DNA from: CAWBLP01 sp963789495 | GTDB taxonomy: Bacteria > Pseudomonadota > Alphaproteobacteria > Acetobacterales > Acetobacteraceae | DNA: 64,000 nucleotides | Direction of reading: 5' to 3' | NCBI GenBank assembly: GCA_963789495.1 | Contig: CAWBLP010000032.1 | Coordinates: 36,955 to 100,954 of the forward strand | Part shown: positions 9,709 through 18,273 of the stretch, in pieces | Numbering within the stretch: the first letter of the stretch is position 1 | How the letters are laid out: each line of letters begins with the position of its first letter | Notes under the pieces: model-generated | Database searches by the model: none | Seen by the model: the letters and a program-made list of their open reading frames with translations, nothing else | What the model was told of the DNA's origin: nothing | Translations under genes and position numbers: made by a program

Positions 9709-12180
9709 ATGCGAAGGTCGTATCTGCGGGCGGTTATTGCCGGCCTGTGTGCATGCGCCTTCCCATCTCTGCTCGTCTGGGCGCAACAAGCCGCACCGAG
9801 CCCCGTCCCAGATCCCGCTTGGCCGCACGATTTGAAGGTCAACGGCACGGACGTCGTCGTCTACCAGCCACAGGCCATCGATTGGCCAAACCATGAGCGT
9901 CTGATCGCACGCGCCGCGATCGGCATCACCCCGCCAGGGGCGAAAGCGCCGGTGCTTGGCACCATTGATGTATCGCTTGCGACGCATACCGAAGCCGCCA
10001 CGAACGAAGTGGATCTGTCCGACCCCAAACTGGTGAGCTCGCATTTCCCATCACTGGACACCGAGCAGGCCGCCCAGTTCGAAAGCCGGATAAGCCGCGC
10101 GCTGCCGAAGCTTCAGACCAAGCAGGTGCCATTGCAGGCGATACTGCTGAGCCTGAAGGAGACCAAGCAGCCTGCGGGCGTCGCGCTGCACAATGATCCG
10201 CCGGAAATCCTCTACAGCGACAAGCCGGCCAGCCTGGTCGTGTTCGACGGTGAACCCGTGCTGGCGCCGGTCGGCAAGACCGGCCTGTCTTTCGCGGTGA
10301 ACACCAACTGGAACATGTTCACCGACGGCCACACGTGGTACCTGCTGAACAACGGGCTTTGGCTCGCTGGCCACGCGTATGACGGGCCCTTCACGCCGGT
10401 CGGAACCCTGCCGGCGGCGTTCAAGGCCATCCCGGCCGACCAGAATTTCGCTGACGTGCGGAAGGCGATTCCGCCGAAATCCGGCACGCCCGCAGGTGTG
10501 CCGGTCGTATTCGTGCGCACCAGGCCGACCGAAATCATCGTGACCCAGGGGCCGTTGCAGCTTGTGGCGGTGCCGGGCACCGGCCTGCAAACGGTGAAGA
10601 ACACCAACAGCGTCCTGTTTTTCCAGCCATCCAGCGGCCAATTCTTCCTGCAGGTCTCGGGGCGCTGGTTCGCGGCGCACGGTCTCGACGGGCCATGGAG
10701 CTTCGCAACCGATAAGCTGCCACCCGATTTCGCGCTGATCCCGCCTGACGCGCCAGAGGCGCAGGTGCTTGCCTCCGTCCCCGGCACGACACAGGCACAG
10801 CTTGCGGTACTGCAGGCGCAGGTCCCGCACCAGGCGACACTAAAGACGCAAACCGCGAAGCTGACCGTCACCTACGCCGGTAAGCCCCTGTTCAAGCCGA
10901 TCCCCGGCACCACGCTGGCCTATGCGGTGAACACGTCCTTCGAGGTGATCGAGAGCGGCGGCAAGTATTACGTCTGCTACCAGGGGGCGTGGTTCGTCGG
11001 CCCCACACCGAACGGCGCATGGCTGCTGGCCAGCAGCGTTCCACCGGACATCTACACGATTCCACCCAGCAGCCCGCTGTACAACGTGACCTATGTGAAG
11101 GTTTACGCAGCCACCCCGGCCACGGTCACCTTCGGCTATACCGCAGGCTACACGATGGGTTTCGTCACCACGGGGGTACTGGTCTACGGCACCGGCTACT
11201 ATTATCCGCCGGTCGTCATCCCCGGCCCGGTGCCGGTCTATTACGCCTACCCATACTCGTATGCCGGGAACGTCTGGTACAACCCGACCACGGGCGGATG
11301 GGCACGCGGCGGCACGGTCTATGGCCCCTATGGCGGCGTGGCCAAGGGCGGCACCTATTATAATCCCAACAACGGCGCCTGGGCACGAGGTGGCGCCATC
11401 TATGGCCCCTATGGCGGGGTCGGCGCGGTATCATATTACAACCCCACCACCGGCGCCTATGCCCATGGCAGTGCGGCATGGGGGCCTGATGGCGGCTCCG
11501 CACATGGCAGCTACTACAACCCGCGCACCGGGGTTTCCGGCTCCAGCAACCAGAACTGGAATGCGTATTCACGCTGGGGTTCCAGCACGGTCACCGGCCC
11601 CAACCAGACGGTGCACACCGAAAGCGGCAGCAACGCGCGGGGGTCGGCGGGTGCGTTCAGTTCCTCCACCGGTGCAGAGGGAGCCGGCTATCACGGGGTG
11701 AACGGCAACCGGGGCGGCGCCGTGAAGACTCAGAGCGGCGACACCTACGCCGGCCACGATGGCAACGTGTACCAACACACCTCAGATGGCTGGTCCAAGT
11801 GGAACAATAACGGCTGGCAGCCGGTAACGCCGCCATCCAACCAATCGGACCGTGGCAACGCGCAGGGCAACGCGCAGGGCAACAGCCTTGGCGCCAATCA
11901 GACGGGTGGGCAGACGCCGCAGACCGGACAGGGCGCTCAGGCGCGACAGAGCGCATCGACCCGGCAGGCCAGCCAGTCGACGCAGGCCAACCGAGCGACA
12001 CAGACCCAACGATCGGGCGGAAACCAGATGCAGGGCGGCACGCGGCAGCCGGTCGACCGGAGCACCTATCAGCAACTGGAGCAGGATCGTCAGGCCCGGT
12101 TCTCCGGAATGCAGCAGCGCGCCGGTGGCGGTCGCTTCAGCGGTGGCGGCGGCGAACGGAGCGGACGCTTCCGGCGCTGA
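9709..12180 (+). CDS. Large exported protein with Gly/Tyr/Asn-rich repeats
   Basis: An 823-residue exported protein of unknown function. It has a signal peptide (RRSYLRAVIAGL to VWAQQAAP). A modular N-terminal half shows three related segments, each with NT...YLLNNGLWLAG-like or QVSGRWFAAHG-like blocks, about 130-180 residues apart. From residue 500 a Tyr/Pro-rich stretch leads to repeats of the types YNPTTGGWARGG and VYGPYGG. The C-terminus is low-complexity, rich in Gln, Asn, Gly and Arg. Similar proteins are sometimes labelled carbohydrate-binding family V/XII; I cannot confirm binding. ATG 9709 follows a GGGGAAG ribosome site. It heads a run of four exported-protein genes. Confidence 0.8.
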   Translation: MRRSYLRAVIAGLCACAFPSLLVWAQQAAPSPVPDPAWPHDLKVNGTDVVVYQPQAIDWPNHERLIARAAIGITPPGAKAPVLGTIDVSLATHTEAATNEVDLSDPKLVSSHFPSLDTEQAAQFESRISRALPKLQTKQVPLQAILLSLKETKQPAGVALHNDPPEILYSDKPASLVVFDGEPVLAPVGKTGLSFAVNTNWNMFTDGHTWYLLNNGLWLAGHAYDGPFTPVGTLPAAFKAIPADQNFADVRKAIPPKSGTPAGVPVVFVRTRPTEIIVTQGPLQLVAVPGTGLQTVKNTNSVLFFQPSSGQFFLQVSGRWFAAHGLDGPWSFATDKLPPDFALIPPDAPEAQVLASVPGTTQAQLAVLQAQVPHQATLKTQTAKLTVTYAGKPLFKPIPGTTLAYAVNTSFEVIESGGKYYVCYQGAWFVGPTPNGAWLLASSVPPDIYTIPPSSPLYNVTYVKVYAATPATVTFGYTAGYTMGFVTTGVLVYGTGYYYPPVVIPGPVPVYYAYPYSYAGNVWYNPTTGGWARGGTVYGPYGGVAKGGTYYNPNNGAWARGGAIYGPYGGVGAVSYYNPTTGAYAHGSAAWGPDGGSAHGSYYNPRTGVSGSSNQNWNAYSRWGSSTVTGPNQTVHTESGSNARGSAGAFSSSTGAEGAGYHGVNGNRGGAVKTQSGDTYAGHDGNVYQHTSDGWSKWNNNGWQPVTPPSNQSDRGNAQGNAQGNSLGANQTGGQTPQTGQGAQARQSASTRQASQSTQANRATQTQRSGGNQMQGGTRQPVDRSTYQQLEQDRQARFSGMQQRAGGGRFSGGGGERSGRFRR

Positions 12181-12208
12181 ATGCCACGACCAGCATAAAG
12201 GGTTCTTC

Positions 12209-12703
12209 ATGCCGTCGAAACCTTGGTTTGGCTTGCTCCTACTGTTCGCCTTGCTGTCCTGTCAGGCTGCCGGCGGCGCGGCGCTGGCGCAGCAGCCAAG
12301 CCAGGCCCAGGCCAACGCGATCCGGCAATCCTGCCCGTCTGATTACCAATCCTACTGTGCCAGCGTGCCGACCGGGGGCCAGGCCTCCCTGCAATGCCTG
12401 CAGCAGCACGCGGCGAGCCTGTCGCCCGCCTGCCGGTCCGCGGTCGGCGCCGTGTCCGGCACCGCCGCGGTTCGGCCACCCAACACCGCAGCGCAGGGCG
12501 TGCCTCCCGCCGCCACCGCACCGTCGATGACGAAGCGGGAGGAGGCCGCGTTGATGCGGCGGTCTTGCGGCGGGGACTTCCGCGCCTGGTGCCATGGCGT
12601 GCCGCTGGGAGGTGGCGAAGCCCTGGCATGTCTGTCGAAGAACCAGGCGCATCTGTCCCGCAGCTGCAAGGGGGCTCTGGCGCAGGTGCGCACCGCACGG
12701 TGA
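12209..12703 (+). CDS. Small secreted cysteine-rich repeat protein
   Basis: A 164-residue exported protein with a hydrophobic signal (LLLLFALLSCQAAGGAALAQQ). Two copies of a cysteine-rich module follow: SCPSDYQSYCASVPTGG...CLQQH...LSPACRSA and SCGGDFRAWCHGVPLGG...CLSKN...LSRSCKGA. Each has four cysteines in the same spacing, fitting the Cys-rich repeat family seen in alphaproteobacterial periplasmic proteins. Function unknown. It follows the repeat protein by 28 bases, and its stop overlaps the GTG of the next gene. An unrelated frame runs upstream to 11852 inside the preceding gene and is not part of it. Confidence 0.8.
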   Translation: MPSKPWFGLLLLFALLSCQAAGGAALAQQPSQAQANAIRQSCPSDYQSYCASVPTGGQASLQCLQQHAASLSPACRSAVGAVSGTAAVRPPNTAAQGVPPAATAPSMTKREEAALMRRSCGGDFRAWCHGVPLGGGEALACLSKNQAHLSRSCKGALAQVRTAR

Positions 12704-12966
12704 GGCACTTATGCGTCCTGGGTGTCCTGGCCTGCGTGGTTCTGCTGCCGAGCTTTGAGCGGCGTAATGCCTATGTGCCGCCACCGGCGCCGCGAGTCAT
12801 GGTGGGGCACCCCCTGCGCCAGGCGCTGCCTCCATACCTGGAAGCGACCGGCAAGACCGCCGCCTGCAACCAACTGGATCTCGTCGCGCGGGGGGTCGAG
12901 GGGCGCTTGACGTGCTGTGGGACGGCAGCCTCCGCCACCGGCGTATCCCTACCCCTGCGCTACTGA
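12700..12966 (+). CDS. Small exported protein of unknown function
   Basis: An 88-residue product starting with GTG at 12700, overlapping the previous stop as GTGA, which suggests translational coupling. The N-terminus (VRHLCVLGVLACVVLLPSF) is a likely signal or membrane anchor; the rest is Pro-rich with several cysteines. No family is recognised. It is supported mainly by its place in the operon and by the overlap. Confidence 0.5.
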   Translation: MRHLCVLGVLACVVLLPSFERRNAYVPPPAPRVMVGHPLRQALPPYLEATGKTAACNQLDLVARGVEGRLTCCGTAASATGVSLPLRY

Positions 12967-12976
12967 GGAGATCATC

Positions 12977-13699
12977 ATGGCTGGACTTCGTTCGCTCGCG
13001 CTTGTGATCACGCTGGGAATGGCGGCCTGCACGCGGGCCCACGTGCACGACGTGGAAGCCTATGCAGGGCCAGCCCTGCCGCCGCCGAACCGGGTGGTGG
13101 TATCCTATTTTGCCGTCTCGCCAGGCGAGGTGCGGCTTGACCAGGGCGTGGGCGCCCGGCTCAGGCGGGCCGCCGGCGACGCTCCGCCGGATGCGCAGAA
13201 GCTGCAGGCGGCGCACGCCACGCAGGAGGCGCTGGCGCAGGCGCTCGTTGAGCGTCTCCGGCGCTATGGCCTGCCTGCTGTGATCGGCGCGTCCGTCGAG
13301 GGTCCCGACAATGCGCTGTACGTCCAGGGACAGATCGTCGACATCGATCAGGGGAACCGGACCCGCCGCGTTCTGGTCGGGCTGGGCGCCGGCAAGAGCA
13401 CGATCAGTGCAGACGTCCAATTGTACTACTTGAGCGCTCAGCCACCGAGGTTCCTGACGGCCATTGAGGGCGAGGCTGACAGTGGCCGCGCGCCGGGTGC
13501 GGCGGAAACCATGGGTGTGGGGGCCATGGCGGGCCGGGTCGCCACGTCGGCCGCGGTCAGCGGTGGGATGCATGCCGGCATGGAGATCCGCAACGGGTAC
13601 GGCAATGTCGAAGCCGTCCGATTGGCCGACGGCCTCGCTCGGCAGATTGGCCAGTTCGCAGCAGTGCAGGGCTGGATACCGGCGGCTTCGGTGCACTGA
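12977..13699 (+). CDS. DUF4410-like lipoprotein
   Basis: A 240-residue lipoprotein. The signal ends in the lipobox MAAC, so Cys would be lipidated around residue 18. The body resembles DUF4410: VVVSYFAVSPGEVRLDQG near the start, then an Ala/Glu-rich helix, VQGQIVDIDQGNRTRR, VLVGLGAGKSTI, and a C-terminal segment AVRLADGLARQIGQF. Function unknown; such proteins sit in the envelope. A GAGGAG ribosome site lies just ahead of the ATG at 12977. It is the last of four tandem genes for exported proteins from 9709 on. Confidence 0.8.
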   Translation: MAGLRSLALVITLGMAACTRAHVHDVEAYAGPALPPPNRVVVSYFAVSPGEVRLDQGVGARLRRAAGDAPPDAQKLQAAHATQEALAQALVERLRRYGLPAVIGASVEGPDNALYVQGQIVDIDQGNRTRRVLVGLGAGKSTISADVQLYYLSAQPPRFLTAIEGEADSGRAPGAAETMGVGAMAGRVATSAAVSGGMHAGMEIRNGYGNVEAVRLADGLARQIGQFAAVQGWIPAASVH

Positions 13700-13838
13700 G
13701 CAGGAGGGGCGCCAGCACGTCAACGAGCATCTGCCGAATACCTGGATCTGATAGGGAATCGGTGCGAACCGGTGCAGAAGCCGAGCGGAAGGAAAATGAG
13801 GGAAGTCGCGAGGTATGCTCTCCAGAGCCTATCCATCT

Positions 13839-14117
13839 TTATCCCTTTGGTGGGCTGAACGCAGTGAGCACCCCCTGAGCCTTTTTCAGCACGCTGACTG
13901 TCTCCTCTTGTGTCAGCAGGCGCTTGATCTGCACATTCTGAAATGCGCCGGACGCTGAGGCGGCGGCAGCGACGGCACCGGCTGAGATCGCATCCGGCGC
14001 GTCGAAGATAACCATGATACCGGTAGTCGGAGACCTCGGGGGTCGAGTCGTTGTCGCCGCCCATGAGGAGTCCGTCCACAGATTTGCCGCCACGACAAAA
14101 CTGTGCAGAATAATCAT
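13839..14117 (-). CDS. Short GYD-domain-like protein, N-terminus doubtful
   Basis: A 92-residue product. The C-terminal 55 residues (MVIFDAPDAISAGA...NVQIKRLLTQEETVSVLKKA) fit the GYD-domain family of small alpha/beta-barrel proteins. The first 35 residues look unlike the family, so the 5' part may be rearranged or frameshifted. It is transcribed away from the small gene at 14166, with only 48 bases between them. Function unknown. Confidence 0.5.
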   Translation of the reverse strand: MIILHSFVVAANLWTDSSWAATTTRPPRSPTTGIMVIFDAPDAISAGAVAAAASASGAFQNVQIKRLLTQEETVSVLKKAQGVLTAFSPPKG

Positions 14118-14165
14118 TCGTGCCGTGTCTCCTCATCTTTCTGAAGCAAGGGCGGAGAATCAACG

Positions 14166-14456
14166 ATGCACACCGTCGTAAGAGCCTATTCCGGCAAAGG
14201 CGCCAAAGAACTCTTCGACACCCTGGAAAAGCGCAAGGCGGACGTCGAAGCCTTGCTCCGCACCGTGAAGGGGCTCGTGAACTACACCCTCGTGCGCAGC
14301 GGCGACGGCGGCTACTCCGTGACTGTTTGCCAGGACAAAGCCGGCGCCGACGAAAGCGTGCAGAAGGCCCGGGACTGGATCGCCGCCAATGCCGGCGGCA
14401 CCGGCGTCGGCGCGCCGAACGTTTACGAGGGTACAGCCATCCTACACCTGAAATAG
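14166..14456 (+). CDS. Small dimeric alpha/beta-barrel-like protein
   Basis: A 96-residue protein with the pattern of small dimeric alpha/beta-barrel proteins (antibiotic-biosynthesis-monooxygenase-like). The first strand MHTVVRAYSG is followed by a helix (AKELFDTLEKRKADVEALLR), then GLVNYTLVRSGDGGYSVTVCQD and a C-terminal strand. No catalytic role can be assigned. Coding character and length are good. A perfect 10-bp hairpin follows the stop directly. Confidence 0.7.
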   Translation: MHTVVRAYSGKGAKELFDTLEKRKADVEALLRTVKGLVNYTLVRSGDGGYSVTVCQDKAGADESVQKARDWIAANAGGTGVGAPNVYEGTAILHLK

Positions 14457-14459
14457 CCT

Positions 14460-14485
14460 GAGCGCGGGGCGTCAGCCCCGCGCTC
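14460..14485 (+). terminator. Perfect 10-bp hairpin after the small barrel protein
   Basis: GAGCGCGGGG and CCCCGCGCTC pair perfectly around the loop CGTCAG, three bases after the stop codon. There is no T-run, so it may end transcription weakly or protect the 3' end. Confidence 0.6.
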
Positions 14486-14798
14486 TCCACCACCGGCGCC
14501 TTAAGTCGCAATGCGCTGGATATCGTAATGGTCCGGCTGAGATCTGTTGCCGAGAGTAAAACAAATCATGGTGGGGGTTTGGAGCGCCGACTGCTTTTGG
14601 CGGTTTGCCTCTTGCATCGAATACGGGGCCACTCTACCAGCCGATAGAAATAGCCGCCGCCAAGTTTGGTGAGGACACGTCGGGCTAGCCAGTGAGCCGG
14701 GGCCGGTGCAAAATCGCTCCCGGCGAACACCGTGCTTCCTTCGCGTCAATCCTCGCCCCCACATCAATACGGAGGGAGCGGCACCCGGGAGAATGTCA

Positions 14799-15359
14799 AT
14801 GGATCGTATTGACTTTGAATTGGAACTGCGTCGTGACGGCTATCGGGTTGTGAACAGCAGCGTGAAGCCGAACCTGGTCGCGCCGAACCATTGCCACGAC
14901 TTCGACGCCAAAGCCTTCGTCCTGGGCGGCGAAATTACCATCACCCGTGACAACAATCCGATAACTTTCCGGGCGGGACAGTGTTTCGAGGTCCCGTCGG
15001 GCTGCATGCATGCCGAACATGTGGGTCCGGAGGGTGTTGCCTTGCTATCAGGCCGACGCCGCAACGGCGGCTCCCTTACCCGTGAGGCATTCGAAAGCGA
15101 CCTGCGCCGGGAAGGCTTCGAGGTCATTCATGGGGGACAGAAGGCCGACTTTGCCGAAGACCTGCACGCACACGATTTCGATGTGCGGATCATGGTGCTT
15201 GGTGGCGAGATCACCGTCACAAGAGACGGGAAGTCGGAAACATTCAGGGCTGGCGATCACTGCGAGCTGGCGGCGGGGTGCCAACACACGACGAAGGTCG
15301 GCCCGGAAGGCGTCGCCTATATCACCGGAAAGGCCTACCGCCGGGCTTCCGTCAGCTAA
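14799..15359 (+). CDS. Tandem double-cupin protein
   Basis: A 186-residue protein made of two homologous cupin domains. The first runs FELELRRDGYRVV to about residue 90 and the second FESDLRREGFEVI to the end. Each half has a metal-type His (NHCHDFD, DLHAHDFD), VLGGEITxTRD, FRAG and a second His (CMHAEHVGPEGVA, CQHTTKVGPEGVA). Function unknown; cupins of this shape act as small-molecule binders or enzymes. The ATG at 14799 is preferred over 14793 because GGGAG at 14787-14791 is 7 bases ahead of it. Confidence 0.8.
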   Translation: MDRIDFELELRRDGYRVVNSSVKPNLVAPNHCHDFDAKAFVLGGEITITRDNNPITFRAGQCFEVPSGCMHAEHVGPEGVALLSGRRRNGGSLTREAFESDLRREGFEVIHGGQKADFAEDLHAHDFDVRIMVLGGEITVTRDGKSETFRAGDHCELAAGCQHTTKVGPEGVAYITGKAYRRASVS

Positions 15360-15562
15360 ATTGCACCGTCCGAGCAGAGCCGTAGCGTGAGAGGATTCCG
15401 TATCGAATCCGCAGATGACCGGTCCGAATCCGACATAAGCGTGGGCTCCCTGCAGAACCGCCCGGAATTGGCTTGGCATCCGGGTCTTGAGGACTGAATG
15501 CCAAGGACGCCGGACGTGCGCGTTATCGTGCCCGCATCGCGGGAACACCAAGCTTTTTGGCG

Positions 15563-16063
15563 CTATCGTGCGGTCGTCGCTACTGGCATGGCGTGGACAT
15601 GCAGATCGAAAGAACGGCCATAGCGCAAATAGAAGACGCACGGTTCGTCGCCGCACTCCAGCGCATGCGGTGTGTTCCCTGGCAGGCTGATGAAAGCGGG
15701 GCTGGAAATCTTCTGACGGGTGCCGTCGGCGGCGACGTAGGTGAAGTCTCCCTTGAGCCAGACATAGGTTTCGTCGCTGGTGTGACTGTGGTTTGGCACG
15801 AGGTATTTTGGTGGTGTTCGCAGAACGATTTCTCCACCGCCTTTCGCGAGATCGCCACGTAGGCTGGCGATCTCGATACCCGGTGGCAGTCCTGCCAGCT
15901 GCAACGGCGCCCAGTCCATTTTTCCCAGGTCGGCGATCGTCTGGTCCTCACCGAACGTGTAGGTTCCCTTCGGCGGGGCCGCCGTTTGCGCGAATGCCGT
16001 GGCATTTGATCCGTACAGCAGCAGTGTCACGATGGCGGTCGCGGCGACAGACGAGGTCTTCAT
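15563..16063 (-). CDS. Exported cupin-domain protein
   Basis: A 166-residue single-cupin protein with a signal peptide (SVAATAIVTLLLYGSNATAFA). The cupin core shows VPNHSHTSDETYVWLKGDF and the second motif SLPGNTPHAL. It would bind a metal or small ligand in the periplasm. It is the last gene of a minus-strand run that starts with a truncated hemoglobin and includes an ArsR-type regulator and an SRPBCC protein. The start at 16063 (MKTSS) directly precedes the hydrophobic signal. Confidence 0.8.
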   Translation of the reverse strand: MKTSSVAATAIVTLLLYGSNATAFAQTAAPPKGTYTFGEDQTIADLGKMDWAPLQLAGLPPGIEIASLRGDLAKGGGEIVLRTPPKYLVPNHSHTSDETYVWLKGDFTYVAADGTRQKISSPAFISLPGNTPHALECGDEPCVFYLRYGRSFDLHVHAMPVATTAR

Positions 16064-16109
16064 GTTCGATCCCCTTTTTGCGAAATAGTTGATTTTTGGT
16101 GTTCGCTTG

Positions 16110-16631
16110 TTACGCAAATTCTGTCGCCGGGCGGATTTCCGCGCCCCGCGATGTCGCGAGGCGATCCAATATGGTTCGCGTCTCGACCACCTCCGCCAGG
16201 CGCCCGCATGCGACGAGCCACCCTGAGAGGTGCTGTCCGCACATTGGCAATTCGAGCAGCCCTTGCCGCAACGCGAGTTCAGTCCCACCGGTCACGGCGC
16301 GGAATTCAACCGTCACGATCGTCTCCGGCATGTCCGGGAACACCCCATCCCAGCGCCATGTATAGACAAGCCTCCGTGGCGGCTCGATTTCCAGGAAGCG
16401 TCCATGGACCGTGATTAGTTTTTCGCTGTTGTCCCGGTTCATCGACAGCGTGTACGCACCGCTCGGGCGCAGATCGACGTCCATCCGCACTGGACACCAG
16501 CCTGCCGGGCACCACCACATCCTCAGCGCTTCCGGTCTGGTCCACGCCGCGAAGACCCTTTCGGGGGGCGCTTCGAACCGGCGCCAGAGTCGGAGGGTAG
16601 TGCCGGTTTCGGCGGAAACTGCTTTGTCCAT
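16110..16631 (-). CDS. SRPBCC/AHSA1-domain protein
   Basis: A 173-residue START-like protein of the AHSA1 type. Typical blocks are RLWRRFEAPPERVFAAWTRP near the start, then MWWCPAGWCPV, GAYTLSMNR, GRFLEIEPPRRLVYTWRW, ETIVTVEF, and GWLVACGRLAEVVE near the end. Such proteins have a hydrophobic ligand pocket. The upstream ArsR-type gene overlaps it by 109 bases in another frame. ArsR-AHSA1 pairs are common and usually act together. GGAGAGGACGGAAC precedes the ATG at 16631. Confidence 0.82.
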   Translation of the reverse strand: MDKAVSAETGTTLRLWRRFEAPPERVFAAWTRPEALRMWWCPAGWCPVRMDVDLRPSGAYTLSMNRDNSEKLITVHGRFLEIEPPRRLVYTWRWDGVFPDMPETIVTVEFRAVTGGTELALRQGLLELPMCGQHLSGWLVACGRLAEVVETRTILDRLATSRGAEIRPATEFA

Positions 16632-16966
16632 GTTCCGTCCTCTCCCCGCAGGAACTCGTCGAGTCCGTTGAACTGTTGCTCCCAAAAGCCGCGCTGCTGC
16701 TCGATCCAGTCGCCGGCGGCAAGCAGTGGTTCTTTCAGCAATCTGCAGTAATACGTCCGTCCTTGTTTCCAGCGGGAAATCAGGCCGCTATGTTCCAACA
16801 CGTTCAGATGCTTCGAAATCGCCGGTGCCGATACCGGAAACGGTGCGCCGAGTTCGGACACCGAACACGAGCCATGCGCCAGTCGCGCCAGTATCTGCCG
16901 CCTTGTGGGATCTGACAGCGCGTTGAAGATTGCGCTGAGGACCGCCGGTTCAACGTCACCAGTCAA
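16523..16966 (-). CDS. ArsR-family HTH transcriptional regulator
   Basis: A 147-residue regulator with the winged-helix block IFNALSDPTRRQILARL...CSVSELGAPFPVSAPAISKHLNVLEHSGLISRWKQGRTYYC in residues 12-77. No obvious metal-binding CxC is present, so it belongs to the AHSA1-linked type and not to the metal sensors. The last 36 residues lie inside the SRPBCC gene in another frame and are Pro/Lys/Arg-rich. An original stop may have been lost, or the overlap may be real. It starts 6 bases after the hemoglobin stop. Confidence 0.8.
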   Translation of the reverse strand: MTGDVEPAVLSAIFNALSDPTRRQILARLAHGSCSVSELGAPFPVSAPAISKHLNVLEHSGLISRWKQGRTYYCRLLKEPLLAAGDWIEQQRGFWEQQFNGLDEFLRGEDGTWTKQFPPKPALPSDSGAGSKRPPKGSSRRGPDRKR

Positions 16967-16972
16967 GGTCTG

Positions 16973-17371
16973 TCATATCTCCGCCTGGCGTGGTACTTCG
17001 ACGATGTCTTCCTTCAGACTGGTCGCCGCGGCGAGGAATTCTGATTTTTCGCGCCCGGAGATGCCTAGTTTGTCGAGTGCAGCGACGGCATGAACGGCGA
17101 AGACATCCCACTCGTCGTCGGTAATTCCGAGGCCCGCATGGGAGGTTTTCATGTCGCGGCCGAGATATGCGGACGGGCCGCCGAACGCCATGCAAAGGAA
17201 TTCCAGCAGCAGTTGATTATCCTTGCGCCGACTGTCCCGACTCTTGCCCTTCCAGTAAACGGCAAGCGTTGGATCGGCGATGACGCGCGCCATTATGTCC
17301 TCGACAAAAGCCGAGATGACATCATGGCCGCCAAGGCGCTGATACAGGGACGGTTCATCAGGATCGAGCAT
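16973..17371 (-). CDS. Truncated hemoglobin (group I-like)
   Basis: A 132-residue 2-on-2 globin: SLYQRLGGHDVISAFVEDIM, DPTLAVYWKGKS, LLLEFLCMAFGGPSAYLGRDMKTSHAGLGITDDEWD. The His in KTSHAGLGI is the proximal heme ligand, and YLGRDM precedes it as usual. Such globins bind O2 or NO. It is the first gene of the cluster hemoglobin / ArsR / SRPBCC / cupin, suggesting the cluster responds to a gas, redox or lipid-like signal; that is inference. Confidence 0.85.
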   Translation of the reverse strand: MLDPDEPSLYQRLGGHDVISAFVEDIMARVIADPTLAVYWKGKSRDSRRKDNQLLLEFLCMAFGGPSAYLGRDMKTSHAGLGITDDEWDVFAVHAVAALDKLGISGREKSEFLAAATSLKEDIVEVPRQAEI

Positions 17372-17724
17372 CGGATCCTCCTCTCACGTCGTCATGTCAC
17401 ACGGTTGTCCTGGACATATCGCTTATCCGATCGGTTAAGTATTGCGCTGTCGGAGGTGTCATGTCAACATCTCTCGGGCACCGCGGTGTCTCGAAGCCAA
17501 ATCCCGGTCGCGTTGGCGGGCGCGCTTCTTCAATTCAGGTGCCGGCTCCTCTGACACTGCCGCTGGAGAGGATGGACGCTATCGACGCGTGGCGGCGTGG
17601 CGCAATCGGACCGCGCGCCGCAGCTGCCGAACATGCTTCGTCGCACAGTGGAAGGACATGGTGTGTCCACTCCTTTTCATCGGTACGACGTTTCTTTGTC
17701 GGTTCAGGTCATTGGAGGAAAATG

Positions 17725-18213
17725 ATGCACATTCATGAGGGAGGATGCCTTTGCGGCGCTGTGCGCTACCAGGCCAAAGGGGAACCGGTCCGTATCACGA
17801 TCTGTCACTGCCGGTTCTGCCAGCGGGCAACCGGCGGGGCCTATATGGTTGAGCCGATCTTTCGACCGGAGGACGTGAGCGCCACGCGTGGTGTCCCGTC
17901 GAGCTACACGCACGTCTCCGCGGGCAGCGGCAAACGCCTGCACATCCGCTCCTGTTCGGTGTGCGCGACGAAGCTGTATGTCCTCTTCGAACGGTTCCCC
18001 GATATCTGCGGCGTCTATGGCGGCACATTCGACGAACCCGCCTGGTTTTCCATCGAGCCGGCCAACACGCGCCACATCTGCATCGACACCGTGCGTGCGG
18101 ATACGTTCCTGCCAGCGGGCTTTCCCATGTTCCATCAGCACCCCGTGGCGCGTGACGGCACATTGCGGGACCCGTTCTTCCTCGACACGCCGCGTATTGG
18201 CCGGCCGAGTTGA
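17725..18213 (+). CDS. GFA-family zinc-binding protein
   Basis: A 162-residue protein of the GFA (glutathione-dependent formaldehyde-activating-like) family. Zinc-site cysteines are in GGCLCGAVRY, CHCRFCQRATGG and SCSVCATKLY. The fold is known; most members have no proven reaction. GGAGG at 17714-17718 suits the ATG at 17725 best (the ATG at 17722 is alongside). The frame remains open to 17461, but those 87 residues look non-coding. 17372-17724 otherwise holds no gene. Confidence 0.82.
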   Translation: MHIHEGGCLCGAVRYQAKGEPVRITICHCRFCQRATGGAYMVEPIFRPEDVSATRGVPSSYTHVSAGSGKRLHIRSCSVCATKLYVLFERFPDICGVYGGTFDEPAWFSIEPANTRHICIDTVRADTFLPAGFPMFHQHPVARDGTLRDPFFLDTPRIGRPS

Positions 18214-18273
18214 GAGACCGATAGGCGGAACATTACGCCACCACGTGAGCGAGGTCTGCTTGGCGCAGACCGC

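Noticed and set aside
16523..16631. Frameshift between the ArsR and SRPBCC genes
   Set aside because: Both proteins start and end normally in their own frames, with the SRPBCC gene having a good ribosome site. An overlap is the simpler reading.
17461..17724. N-terminal extension of the GFA protein
   Set aside because: The extension is low in domain content, and a GGAGG site fits the internal ATG where the family begins.
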